A stretch of 46,277 bases of DNA from Bacteroidia bacterium (lineage in GTDB: Bacteria > Bacteroidota > Bacteroidia > Bacteroidales > Azobacteroidaceae), in assembly GCA_025999935.1 (NCBI GenBank), contig BNXY01000019.1, positions 1 to 46,277 of the forward strand, written 5' to 3'. Under the pieces are notes generated by a model. It was not told the DNA's origin and made no database searches. It was given only the letters and a program-made list of their open reading frames with translations. Numbering within the stretch: position 1 is the first letter of the stretch; every line of letters starts with the position of its first letter. Made by a program: the position numbers and the translations under genes. This document shows positions 35,140 to 44,205 of the stretch, piece by piece.

Positions 35140-35562
35140 ATGAATACAAGCAGAAATTTGGGCGGTCGCCCGAAAAAGACAGACCCATGTACGCATCGCT
35201 ATTCGTTCAGTTTGAACGATGCAGAAAATACACAGTTTCAAGCTATGCTGGATAAAACGGATTGGAAGGCAGATATAGCAAAATTCATTAAAATCTGTCT
35301 GCTCAAACGCGAAATCAAGTATGTAAAATTTGACAAGGCGGCAGTGGATTACTATATGCGATTGACAACTTTCCATTCTCAGTTTCGAGCAATCGGTGTG
35401 AATTACAGTCAGGTAGTTAAGCATCTTAAAACTGCTTTTACAGAGAAAATGGCGTTAGCTATGCTGTATAGGCTGGAAAAAGCAACGATAGAATTGGTTA
35501 CAATCAATCAGAAAATTATGGATTTGACGGAGAAATTTGCGAGGAAATATTTGGGAAAATAG
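35140..35562 (+). CDS. mobA: MobA-type mobilization protein
   Basis: A 140-residue basic protein with NLGGRPKKTDPCTHRYSFSLN at the N-terminus, as in small MobA/MobC-like relaxosome accessory proteins of Bacteroidetes conjugative elements. A helical region follows (VDYYMRLTTFHSQFRAIGVNYSQVVKHLKTAF), also typical: the RxIGVNYNQ-like motif is shared with the family. These proteins bind near oriT and help the relaxase MobB, which should follow but is absent here; the next gene is an XRE regulator. It is therefore an orphan left from, or used by, a mobile element. Family call is good; transfer activity is doubtful without mobB. Confidence 0.78.
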   Translation: MNTSRNLGGRPKKTDPCTHRYSFSLNDAENTQFQAMLDKTDWKADIAKFIKICLLKREIKYVKFDKAAVDYYMRLTTFHSQFRAIGVNYSQVVKHLKTAFTEKMALAMLYRLEKATIELVTINQKIMDLTEKFARKYLGK

Positions 35563-35583
35563 GCACCATTCATAAAAAATCTG

Positions 35584-35591
35584 TACCTTTG
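35584..35591 (+). promoter_or_regulatory. -7 box in front of the island regulator gene
   Basis: TACCTTTG fits the -7 consensus; no well-spaced -33 element is visible. It covers the TTG at 35589, ruling that out as a start codon and placing the true start at ATG 35625. Confidence 0.55.
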
Positions 35592-35624
35592 CCGAAAAAT
35601 TACAAAACAATAAACTTCAAAGAT

Positions 35625-35909
35625 ATGATGTTTAATGAACGAATAGAACAGTTACGGAAAGAACAGGGGCTGCCATTGCGGAAATTGGCTGCTGCATTGG
35701 ATATTGACACCGCTTCTTATTGCAAAATAGAAAAAGGCGGACGCCGAGCAAGGAAAGAGTATATTTCTGTTATTGCTGAATTTTTACAAGGCGACAGAGA
35801 AGAACTTTTAACTTTGTGGCTTGCAGACCAAGTTTCCGCCGTAGTGGCTGATGAAAAAAAACTATCAAGCAAAGTGTTAGATATTGTTAAACAGAATATT
35901 AAAAAATAA
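35625..35909 (+). CDS. XRE-type helix-turn-helix regulator
   Basis: A 94-residue protein with an N-terminal XRE DNA-binding domain: RIEQLRKEQGLPLRKLAAALDI, then DTASYCKIEKGGRRA. A C-terminal helix follows, with LWLADQVSAVVADEKKLSSKVLDIVKQNI. Regulators of this form stand at the head of restriction-modification and other defence cassettes in Bacteroidetes. ATG 35625 (or the next codon, 35628) is preferred over the TTG upstream. The first effector gene follows after 4 nt, so it should control the whole island array. The HTH is firm; its targets are inferred. Confidence 0.85.
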   Translation: MMFNERIEQLRKEQGLPLRKLAAALDIDTASYCKIEKGGRRARKEYISVIAEFLQGDREELLTLWLADQVSAVVADEKKLSSKVLDIVKQNIKK

Positions 35910-35913
35910 CGAT

Positions 35914-36348
35914 ATGGACGATGCGAAAAAACAACATTTAGAATTCATTCAAAATGTAATAACTCGAATGAACACAAATTCCTTTCAAATCAAAGGAATG
36001 GCAGTAACTATCGTTTCTGCCTTAATTGCAATTTATGTGAGTACAAGCAACATTCTCTTTGTATTTTTAGGAATTATACCAACACTTTTGTTTTGGTTTT
36101 TAGATTCTTACTATTTACAACAAGAGCGAAAATTCAGAGGAGTGTATAATAATGTTTCAGGTCTAAAAAATGATGTTGAAATTATACTGTATGAAATGCC
36201 GATACATAAATTTCAGGGTGGACAGTATCGTTTCTGTAGAGTGTTCTTTTCAAAAACAATCGCTTTGCTATATGCTACTATTATATTTTTACTTTTATTT
36301 TGTGGGTTGATACTGAAATTCAAAGATTGTATAACGGTAAATTGCTAA
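35914..36348 (+). CDS. Small multi-spanning membrane protein beside TIR gene
   Basis: A 144-residue protein starting at ATG 35914; an earlier TTG lies inside the upstream gene. It has hydrophobic segments at about residues 28-44, 46-63 and 112-135, with a soluble helical stretch between (residues 65-108). Its arrangement (two close membrane helices, then a cytosolic region) recalls SLATT-like effectors that form pores in nucleotide-signalled defence systems, but I cannot show homology. It is 4 nt from the TIR-like gene, so the two are likely made together. A TIR-triggered membrane effector is a plausible role. Confidence 0.7.
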   Translation: MDDAKKQHLEFIQNVITRMNTNSFQIKGMAVTIVSALIAIYVSTSNILFVFLGIIPTLLFWFLDSYYLQQERKFRGVYNNVSGLKNDVEIILYEMPIHKFQGGQYRFCRVFFSKTIALLYATIIFLLLFCGLILKFKDCITVNC

Positions 36349-36352
36349 TAAT

Positions 36353-37015
36353 ATGGGAAAGAAAATTTTTATTTCGTATAAGTATGCCGACAGATTAGTT
36401 AGACAACTTCAGGGGAGTTCATTTTGGCAGCCGACAACGGTAAGAGATTATGTTGATATTTTGCAAAGCAAAATAGATAAAAGCGACCATATCAACAAAG
36501 GTGAAAATGACGGCGAAGATATGGGTTCGCTTGCAGATTCAACTATTGGCTCTAAACTTGGTGATAAAATTTTTGATAGTTCTGTTACTATTATTTTTAT
36601 TTCCAAGGGAATGAAAGAAAATAAGCCAGATGAAGACCAATGGATACCTTGGGAAATATCGTATTCGTTGAGAGAACAATCACGCCAATATGCTAACAGT
36701 AAAACAAATGCAGTTTTAGCAGTAGTACTTCCAGATGAAAACGGTAATTATGAATATTTTATGGAATATAATGCTACGTGTAATAGTAATACATACAAAA
36801 CAGACAGATTATTTACCGTTTTAAAAGAAAATATGTTTAATATTAAAAATCCAGAAACTCGCATATGCAATGGGAGTACTATTTATTCGGGTTATCATTC
36901 ATATATTTATTCTGTCAAATGGGACGATTTGATAAACAATATCAATCAGTATATCGAAATTTCTCTTACAATTTGGCGAAATAGGAACGATTACAATATC
37001 AGGAAATCAGTGTAA
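36353..37015 (+). CDS. TIR-like domain protein (ThsB/DUF1863-like)
   Basis: A 220-residue protein of the TIR-like (PF08937-type) family: KKIFISYKYAD at the N-terminus, TTVRDYVDILQSKI, SLADSTIGSKLGDKIFDSSVTIIFIS and QWIPWEISYSLRE, where W100-E101 contains the Glu expected of the catalytic or signature position. In Thoeris and related systems such proteins sense phage and make a signal from NAD. A downstream spread without further domains suggests a sensor or signal synthase rather than a fused effector. It lies between the small membrane protein and the DUF4062-TPR gene, 4 and 25 nt away. Family firm; role inferred. Confidence 0.82.
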   Translation: MGKKIFISYKYADRLVRQLQGSSFWQPTTVRDYVDILQSKIDKSDHINKGENDGEDMGSLADSTIGSKLGDKIFDSSVTIIFISKGMKENKPDEDQWIPWEISYSLREQSRQYANSKTNAVLAVVLPDENGNYEYFMEYNATCNSNTYKTDRLFTVLKENMFNIKNPETRICNGSTIYSGYHSYIYSVKWDDLINNINQYIEISLTIWRNRNDYNIRKSV

Positions 37016-37040
37016 ATCAGTTAATAACTATAGGAAAACG

Positions 37041-40000
37041 ATGAAAATACAAATCTTTCTTGCATCATCAGTAGATGAGTTTAAGTATGATAGGTTAACG
37101 GTTGGCGATTTCATCAACCGTCTTAATAAATTGTATCATAAAGACATGGACGACCCGAAATATGATTCAGTACAAGATTTGTTTTTTGTATTGGAAAAAT
37201 GTGAAGATGAAGACAACTCCATTGTTGCACAAGGGGAAATACAGGATAGAATTGATTCCAAAATAGTTGGAAGTGATTTTGTGTTCTTATTATTCGGCAA
37301 AACCATAAAAAAATGGACGAAACACGAATTTCGATATGCCTGTGGTATTTTAAAGAAAACAGGGAAACCCAAGATAGTTGTTTATATGAGAACAGCAACC
37401 GACGAAGGGGAGCTGATAACACAAGACGAAGAAGCAGAAAAGTTCAAGTCCCGGCTAATGTCGAAAAACTATATTGGCAAGTACGCGCATATAGATACTT
37501 TGTTGTTTAACATTGTGATGTACATTATTGCTATGGATATTGATAGTGTTAAAATCAACGTGTCAAATGAAATATTGAAAGACGGAGATACGGAGATTTT
37601 ATCACTAAAGAATGTTCCGGCGTGGAGTGCAAACGATGCCCTTTTACAAGCGCAAGAAGAACTGAACAAATTGGAAGAGAGGTATTTGAAACTCAAAACC
37701 GAATGGCTTAAAAAGGGACATAGAGAAGAAGTAAACATCGAATATAAAACGGTTGCTGCTGAATATGAGAAAAAACGGGAAGAAACCCAAATGCTTCGGA
37801 TCCGAGTTTTCGATGATTTATGTTTGGCATCCAAAGCAATCCTCTCCGGAGGATTGACAGAAAGGCAATCTCGTGCATATCAGTTAATGGAGGAAGGAAA
37901 ATGGAAAGAAGCCAACATTCTACTTAATTTTAATGATATTAAAAACGATTGTCAAAACTTAATTGAACTAAAGAAAAAAAATGACGAATTGAAGTCTGTT
38001 GCTATTGAAACAGGCAAACAGATTAAAACCCAAGCACAAGGTTTTTTGGATGAACTATTGCTGAAAATTCGTCTATCCACTTCTTTTGCCAGAAATTCAA
38101 CCGATTTTGATAAGATACACGAATTTTATATCGAAGCGATAAGACATTCGCAGCACTTTGACTTGCCACAAGAAGTTTTATTTCTTTATGCTCAATTTTT
38201 AAAAGAACAACACAAAGATACAAAGGCATTAAAATATGCTATGGATTATTGTAATTGCAAGAGTGTTTCTGACTTGACAAAACAAGCCGCTGCTTTAATG
38301 TTCACTGTTAATCTGCTAAACCAGAATGAAAAAAAATATGAACTATCACAAAAATATTGGCAAAAAGCAATTGCCATTTGGAGTAGAATATTTGACGAGC
38401 ATAAAAAAACAGACTTGCAAAACGACAAGGATTTGTTGTGTGAATTTCATAATTTTATATTAGAATCCGCAGATTATATTTTGTCAAACAAGTTTTTTCA
38501 TGGAGAAGAAGAATTTATCGGTCCTGTAATGACGAGATTTAGGTCTTTACATGATTTATGTACGGCAGTTCGTAAAAGATATGACATTGCCATTAAGTTT
38601 CCAGAATGCATACCAGATAGCTATGTAAAAATGATAGCTAATAGAATTTTTCATTCAGAACCCAAAGAAGCACCTACTTCTTGGGATGAAGTTCGAAAAG
38701 AAAGGGATAGTTTTCTGCACTATGAAGCTATTACCCCTTTCAATCAAGGGGAAGAGTTGCTCGTTTATGCATATATCATAATGAACAAACTAAAAGAAGA
38801 AATGCCTTCAGATAAAGATGTTTTACGCTATTTTGCAAAGAGCAACTGCTACCTTTCTTCTTTAATAATCAATGCCGACCCGATTGTATCGCGTCAAATG
38901 CTATCTTTGTCCGTTGATATTTATGAAAAACTTGCACTCAGCAATGATTCGCCTCAGACTAAATTGGATATTGCCTTAGTATATACCAATTTGGGGCAAA
39001 CTTTTTTGTCTGAAGATTTGAAAAATCATAACAAAACAAACGAAAAGAAAGTAGTGAAACTACACAATAAAGCCATAACTCTTTATGAAGAATTGTACAG
39101 AGATAATCCTGATATTTATTATCTCAATCTTATTATGGCTTATTCGTTAAAGGCTGAGCACATTAGAAAATATAGATATGACGATAAAAGGGACATATCC
39201 GTTGACGAAGTTAAAGCCATTAATAAATTACTGGAAATATCTAATACGATGTCGAAATCAGGCGTTGAATTTCCAATAAATATAACAAGAACAATAGTGA
39301 ACGATGTGCGGCGTTTTATATGGTTAATGCTACCGTTTAATTTTAATCATGTAGAGATTGTCGAACTTAATTATAAATATGCTATTGCAATCTGTGAAAA
39401 GTATAAGAAAAAATACCCTAAAGCTTTTTCGCTCGAATTATTTAATACTTATTTTGATTATTTCAAGTTTCTTAGTTATAACAAAAGTGAATTTACGTTT
39501 GCATTAAGTTTTTTAAAAAAAGCGATTAGCTTAGCTGTTGAAATGGTAAAGACTGACAATAAGCACCAATTTATAGTATGGGACAACTTACACAATGAAC
39601 TCTTTTCTGTCGAAGCCAAACAATATGCAAAAGAGAATAATGCACCGAAAATATCCGGATTGCAAGACTTAGAAGAGTATGCACTAACCGAGTTGGTTTC
39701 ATGTATTACAGAAAGAGAAATTTCGCAAGTTTTTTTATTGCCGCATAACGAGCGTTATGAGCGTTATGAATATTGGCAATGGAAAGAATCTGACAATGAA
39801 TTTATACGCTCTTTCCAAACATTACTTTTTAGAGCAACAATGCAACTTTCTGAAAACTATAAAAATTCCGGAAAAACCAGAGAACAAATTAATTTGCTTA
39901 GAACAGTTTTTACAAAATATCTTAAATTACTTGATGGTGGCTCAAGGTATTCAAGGCTAACTTCTACGGATAATATTAAATCCATAAAAAGTAAACGCAA

Positions 40001-40628
40001 TGAGAAATCTGACCCGATATTGCGTGAGTATAACACAGTATCAATGCGTATATGTCACAAAGAATTTTTGGATATTAGAAAAGCATTGCTCGCTATTGAC
40101 AGTGGCGCAATAGTGGTGTCTTCTGAATGTTATGCTTTTTTATCTTTGTTTGAAAAAGAATATATGCAAGAAAATCAAGAAGGTTGGGATTTGACAGAAG
40201 ATTATGCTAAACTAATTGATGATAAATGTTTGTGTTTAGTACATACAATTGGGGAAGAAATAGCTGAACGAGAAAGCGAAGAAGGAGAAAGATTGTTTGC
40301 CGATTCTTTTAGTCTGCAAAAGCGCTTGGCAGTGTTGTCACCTATGTATTTTGAAAAAACTTTATGTTATTATCATAAGTATGACATGTATAAATGGATG
40401 CGCGTTTCTCATTTATCTGATAAACAAAGTGATAAGATAAGAGCATTCATTGCAATGAAGGATTTTTATACAATATGTAAAAGACACAAGGTTTATGATG
40501 AAATTATCAGTCAATTAAAGTCATTCAAACTCTTGCAAGAAGATGAGGCACAAGATGAGATTAAGATTAATGATGCAATAGATGAGTTATTGATGCGTCT
40601 TGATTTTATGATAAAAAACGAAGAGTGA
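37041..40628 (+). CDS. DUF4062-type N-terminus with large TPR-like region
   Basis: A 1195-residue protein. Residues 1-130 look like a DUF4062/TIR-related Rossmann-like domain: IQIFLASSVDEFKYDRL, IVGSDFVFLLFGKTIKKWTKHEFRYA and KPKIVVYMRT. Residues about 195-335 are strongly helical and charged, perhaps coiled coil (QEELNKLEERYLKLKTEW, EKKREETQ). The remainder (about 340-1195) is helical repeat, TPR-like (EFYIEAIRHSQHFDLPQEVLFLYAQFLKEQ; LSQKYWQKAIAIW; IALVYTNLGQTFLSEDL). This layout resembles STAND-less sensor proteins in antiphage systems, with the TPR part detecting a trigger. No P-loop ATPase is visible. Function is unproven. Confidence 0.7.
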   Translation: MKIQIFLASSVDEFKYDRLTVGDFINRLNKLYHKDMDDPKYDSVQDLFFVLEKCEDEDNSIVAQGEIQDRIDSKIVGSDFVFLLFGKTIKKWTKHEFRYACGILKKTGKPKIVVYMRTATDEGELITQDEEAEKFKSRLMSKNYIGKYAHIDTLLFNIVMYIIAMDIDSVKINVSNEILKDGDTEILSLKNVPAWSANDALLQAQEELNKLEERYLKLKTEWLKKGHREEVNIEYKTVAAEYEKKREETQMLRIRVFDDLCLASKAILSGGLTERQSRAYQLMEEGKWKEANILLNFNDIKNDCQNLIELKKKNDELKSVAIETGKQIKTQAQGFLDELLLKIRLSTSFARNSTDFDKIHEFYIEAIRHSQHFDLPQEVLFLYAQFLKEQHKDTKALKYAMDYCNCKSVSDLTKQAAALMFTVNLLNQNEKKYELSQKYWQKAIAIWSRIFDEHKKTDLQNDKDLLCEFHNFILESADYILSNKFFHGEEEFIGPVMTRFRSLHDLCTAVRKRYDIAIKFPECIPDSYVKMIANRIFHSEPKEAPTSWDEVRKERDSFLHYEAITPFNQGEELLVYAYIIMNKLKEEMPSDKDVLRYFAKSNCYLSSLIINADPIVSRQMLSLSVDIYEKLALSNDSPQTKLDIALVYTNLGQTFLSEDLKNHNKTNEKKVVKLHNKAITLYEELYRDNPDIYYLNLIMAYSLKAEHIRKYRYDDKRDISVDEVKAINKLLEISNTMSKSGVEFPINITRTIVNDVRRFIWLMLPFNFNHVEIVELNYKYAIAICEKYKKKYPKAFSLELFNTYFDYFKFLSYNKSEFTFALSFLKKAISLAVEMVKTDNKHQFIVWDNLHNELFSVEAKQYAKENNAPKISGLQDLEEYALTELVSCITEREISQVFLLPHNERYERYEYWQWKESDNEFIRSFQTLLFRATMQLSENYKNSGKTREQINLLRTVFTKYLKLLDGGSRYSRLTSTDNIKSIKSKRNEKSDPILREYNTVSMRICHKEFLDIRKALLAIDSGAIVVSSECYAFLSLFEKEYMQENQEGWDLTEDYAKLIDDKCLCLVHTIGEEIAERESEEGERLFADSFSLQKRLAVLSPMYFEKTLCYYHKYDMYKWMRVSHLSDKQSDKIRAFIAMKDFYTICKRHKVYDEIISQLKSFKLLQEDEAQDEIKINDAIDELLMRLDFMIKNEE

Positions 40629-40640
40629 AAAATATAAAAT

Positions 40641-40697
40641 ATGTCCGAACAACAAAATATAAAATCTAAATCCATTATTGCTTTAAATAGTTTATGA
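40641..40697 (+). pseudogene. Ghost of an AlbA_2 gene start
   Basis: An 18-codon frame (MSEQQNIKSKSIIALNSL) plus stop. The first ~25 nt match the start of the AlbA_2 gene at 45247 (MPEQQNIEYKSS); both come shortly after a stop codon. Its stop overlaps the next start by 3 nt (TGA in ATGA). I read it as a leftover from a copy of that gene, perhaps now used to couple translation. Confidence 0.55.
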
Positions 40698-41899
40698 ATA
40701 TACAAGAAAGACATACTGCAGGCGCACAATCATTAGGATTCGATTACCAATTCTACTATTTTGTGCTGTTAGCACTTGAATTAAAACAGGGGCAAAAGAT
40801 TGGTTTTGAGGTTAAAGACGATATTCATATTGATAAAGAAAATGAAACAATTTTGTTTCAGGCAAAACACACCATACACGAAAATCAAAATCTCACAACA
40901 TTAGATGTTGATTTATGGAAAACATTAAATAATTGGGTGGAGTTTATTAAAACAGGGGACAAAAACTTTCTTGAAAAACATTCATTTGTTTTGGTTACAA
41001 ATAAAAACGACGAAAACAATGAATTTATAGATACATTATCTTCTTTCAAAGCAAATCAGGATATTGATGCTATTCTTTTAAAATTAAAAGAATTAAAAAA
41101 TAAAACAAAAGATGAAACCATAAAAAAGTATATCAATAATGTGATTTCATTAGGCAAAACAACATTAAAAATATTTTTGCCAAAAGTTACTATTGAAACA
41201 AATGCAATAAACATTATTGCTCAAGTTAAAAACAAAATATTAGAAACAACTCGACAGGCGCGTTTTGTTGATGCTATTTTTGATAATTTAACTTCAAATA
41301 TATTAGCAACAAAATATTTGGAAATTGGAATAAATAGAAATGATTTTGAAATATCTTATGAGGATTTTAACAAACGATTTGGTAAGTGTTTTAGTATCGC
41401 CTTTGAAAAACAAATTTTACCAAAAAGAAATTATCCGCTTTTAGATTTTAATAATTTAGAAAAGCAGACTTTTATAAAACAATTACTTGATATTGAGGAT
41501 ATTGACAAGAATAAAGATGTTCAACTAATACGCAAATATACAACCCAAATGCTAAATGCAATCAGGAATTTTTCCGATTGGTTAGAGGCATACATAATTT
41601 TACCGACAGACATAGATGTATTTGAAGAAAATAATGTTTCAATTTGGAGAAATGAATATCGAGCAAAATATAGACAGATTGAACGACAAATCAATGAGGG
41701 AAAGTCCATATCTGAATTGGAAAATAATATTAGAAACTTGGGAACTGAATTAGTTGATTATTTGCGTAAACAAGATTTATCAATTCAAGGATTTCAACCT
41801 CTGGGAATTGACATGAGTAATGGACATTTTTATGCTTTGTCTGATAGTTTAAAAATAGGTTGGCATTATGATTGGGAAAATAAATACAAGAACCAATGA
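40694..41899 (+). CDS. ABC-3C-type effector with Cap4-like nuclease domain
   Basis: A 401-residue protein. The N-terminus (AGAQSLGFDYQFYYFVLLALEL, GFEVKDDIHI, TILFQAKHT) has the restriction-endonuclease-like signature of Cap4/DUF4297 DNA nucleases: E39, D42/D43, Q56-x-K58. The C-terminus (GIDMSNGHFYALSDSLKIGWHYDW) matches the module found in effectors of ABC three-component (ABC-3C) systems. It overlaps the next gene by 4 nt. Expected role: cut DNA when the ATPase partner signals foreign or altered nucleic acid. Motif-based call; nuclease activity inferred. Confidence 0.78.
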   Translation: MNIQERHTAGAQSLGFDYQFYYFVLLALELKQGQKIGFEVKDDIHIDKENETILFQAKHTIHENQNLTTLDVDLWKTLNNWVEFIKTGDKNFLEKHSFVLVTNKNDENNEFIDTLSSFKANQDIDAILLKLKELKNKTKDETIKKYINNVISLGKTTLKIFLPKVTIETNAINIIAQVKNKILETTRQARFVDAIFDNLTSNILATKYLEIGINRNDFEISYEDFNKRFGKCFSIAFEKQILPKRNYPLLDFNNLEKQTFIKQLLDIEDIDKNKDVQLIRKYTTQMLNAIRNFSDWLEAYIILPTDIDVFEENNVSIWRNEYRAKYRQIERQINEGKSISELENNIRNLGTELVDYLRKQDLSIQGFQPLGIDMSNGHFYALSDSLKIGWHYDWENKYKNQ

Positions 41900-42348
41900 A
41901 AGAAATATATTACATATATAATAATGAGGCAATTGCAAGTTGTGTATTTTTGTCTGTTTTAGATAGTCTGAAAACATTAGATATTGCCCGCTCTTGTTTA
42001 ATATTGCCTTTTCTGTTAGACGACAGAACTGTAAATTATTTGCTTGATAATCAAAATAATGAACTTACTTTGGAGCAGATGAAGAAAAATAAACCTTTAT
42101 TATTTACTTCATTTAATAAGAGGTATTTGTCATTGTTGCCTGTAACAATAAATTCATTGATGATTTTGCGCAAATCTAATCAAATTGGAATTGGAAAAGA
42201 AATTCACATTGTCAATCTGTTGCCTATCTACAATTCAACAATGGGTGAAAGATTAAACAAAATAATTGATGTTATCCCAACATTTTTATCTGTCATCAGT
42301 ATATATTCTACAAATCAACTCTACAAATCATTAAATATACAGTTATGA
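41896..42348 (+). CDS. ABC-3C middle component
   Basis: A 150-residue protein with the features of the small middle component of ABC three-component systems: an N-terminal YYIYNNEAIASCVFLSVLDSL helix, DIARSCLILPFLLDDRTVNYLL, and FNKRYLSLLPVTINSLMILRKSNQI. It overlaps the nuclease gene by 4 nt and the ATPase gene by 4 nt. It probably bridges ATPase and effector. Assignment rests mainly on the three-gene order plus this pattern. Confidence 0.72.
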   Translation: MKEIYYIYNNEAIASCVFLSVLDSLKTLDIARSCLILPFLLDDRTVNYLLDNQNNELTLEQMKKNKPLLFTSFNKRYLSLLPVTINSLMILRKSNQIGIGKEIHIVNLLPIYNSTMGERLNKIIDVIPTFLSVISIYSTNQLYKSLNIQL

Positions 42349-44201
42349 AATTCATTTTGCACGAAATAAAATTATGGTTTCAAAAAGAGGGAAGCGAGCC
42401 GAAAAGTTATTTCTTTTTACCCGACAAAGTAAATGTTATTACAGGCGATTCTACCACAGGTAAAACAAGCATCTGGAGCATAATAGATTATTGTTTGCTT
42501 TCAGCAAATGTCAAAATTCCTAATGGTATTTATGAAAAAGTACTTTGGTTTGGAATGCGATTTACAATAAACGGAAAAGACATTTGTATTGTTAGAAAAA
42601 CGCCAAGTAATGGAGTTGTTGCTTCCGAAATATTTTTTGATTACAATTCATTTCCAGACAAACCTGAGAATAATAAAGAAATTACAGAAGTGAAATCTAT
42701 ATTGGATTTAGAATTTGGAATTACAGACGATTTAAAAAATTCTCTTGGGAAGGAGATTACTAATTTCTCATATAGATACTTTCTATTATTTAATGCTTTG
42801 ACAGCAAAACTCATAGGAGATGATACAGCATATTTTGATACGGCATTTTTTGGAACAAAAGAATATGACAAAGCACTGCCTAATATTCTTGATTTAGCCA
42901 TTGGTGTCAGTGATATGGAAAAATTAAAAGCGTTGAGAAAATTAAAAAAGATTAATACCGACATTATAGTCATACAAAAGCAAGACAAAAAGAATCAAAC
43001 TAACACAAACAACTTCAATAAAGATATTTTTGATTTGATAGGTAAATGCAAGCAGAATAATTTTATGGAATATGAACATATTATTGAAGATACTGATGAG
43101 GCAATAACTATTATTCAAAGTATTGTAGAAAATAAAATTAGGACTCCTGATAATACAAAACTTTTTTCAGAAATTGATGATTTGTCCCAAAAGAAAGAAC
43201 TATTACAACTTCAAATAACCGACATCAATAAATATAAAAAAGAATACAATCTATACAAGAAAAGTTTGAATAAAACGGTAGATAGCCTTCAACCCATTGA
43301 GTTTTTGCATAAAAAACTATCTGACCAATTAGTCGATTCTTACGAAACCAAAATGTTTATTGACTCGTTGGAATCTTCTTTAAAAGAAATCAAGAGCAAT
43401 ATTTCTAAAAAAATTGAAAAGCCATTAGAGGTGTCGGGCAATATAAAAGAATTTAAAAAGCAAGTAAAGATTATAGACACGAGAATAGAAGAATTAACTA
43501 AAATCAAAAAGAAAACAGAAACAGAATATCAAAAAGAAAGACAAAGACTTATCGTAATACTGGAAATCAAATATGCCTTAGAGCAAATATTAAAAAGAGA
43601 GCCAAATAAACCAATTGACAAGAATTTATTAAATAGTTTGACAGAAGAAAAATTACGATTAGAAAAACTTCCGTATAATATTGCTCAGATTAAACATGTG
43701 AGAAAAACGGAATTAAATGAGAGCATACAGTGGTGTTATAATCAATTAAAATCATTGTCTGAATATAAAAATGCTAAAACTGTATTTGATGAAAAAGAAA
43801 TGCAACTGCAATTAATTCGAGAAGGTGAATTGTTCCCGTTAAATGTAGTTGGCAGTCAAGCAAATTATATGTTTATGCATTTGTGCTTGTTTTTAGGATT
43901 ACACAAACATATTATTTTAATAGGCAATGAATATATACCTCAATTTCTATTTATAGACCAGCCAAGTATTCCACTATTTAATGATAAACAAGACGATAGA
44001 AAAAAATTGCTTGACGCATTTACATTGTTAAATTCATTTATTGATTATATTACCAATCAAAAACAAAGCCATTTTCAAATATTAATGGTTGAGCACGCTT
44101 CTAAAGAATATTGGATGGATAATAAATTGGAGTATTTTCATACTGTAGATGAATTTATTAATGGAAATGGTTTAGTTCCAAGTGTGATTTATAATAGTTA
44201 A
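42345..44201 (+). CDS. ABC-3C ATPase with DUF3732-type C-terminus
   Basis: A 618-residue SMC/RecN-like ATPase. Walker A is GDSTTGKTS (residues 34-42). A long coiled-coil, rich in Lys/Glu/Ile, covers about 200-480. The C-terminal ATPase half has VVGSQANYMFMHLCLFLGLH (DUF3732-type signature) and the Walker B strand QFLFIDQPSIPLF. The two ATPase halves must join across the coiled coil, as in SMC proteins. As the third component of the ABC-3C set it probably senses DNA or protein structure and controls the nuclease. Translational coupling is likely (4-nt overlap with the middle component). Confidence 0.85.
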   Translation: MKFILHEIKLWFQKEGSEPKSYFFLPDKVNVITGDSTTGKTSIWSIIDYCLLSANVKIPNGIYEKVLWFGMRFTINGKDICIVRKTPSNGVVASEIFFDYNSFPDKPENNKEITEVKSILDLEFGITDDLKNSLGKEITNFSYRYFLLFNALTAKLIGDDTAYFDTAFFGTKEYDKALPNILDLAIGVSDMEKLKALRKLKKINTDIIVIQKQDKKNQTNTNNFNKDIFDLIGKCKQNNFMEYEHIIEDTDEAITIIQSIVENKIRTPDNTKLFSEIDDLSQKKELLQLQITDINKYKKEYNLYKKSLNKTVDSLQPIEFLHKKLSDQLVDSYETKMFIDSLESSLKEIKSNISKKIEKPLEVSGNIKEFKKQVKIIDTRIEELTKIKKKTETEYQKERQRLIVILEIKYALEQILKREPNKPIDKNLLNSLTEEKLRLEKLPYNIAQIKHVRKTELNESIQWCYNQLKSLSEYKNAKTVFDEKEMQLQLIREGELFPLNVVGSQANYMFMHLCLFLGLHKHIILIGNEYIPQFLFIDQPSIPLFNDKQDDRKKLLDAFTLLNSFIDYITNQKQSHFQILMVEHASKEYWMDNKLEYFHTVDEFINGNGLVPSVIYNS

Positions 44202-44205
44202 GAAT

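Noticed and set aside
35589..35624. TTG start for the XRE regulator
   Set aside because: The TTG lies within the predicted -7 promoter box, so it would not be in the message.
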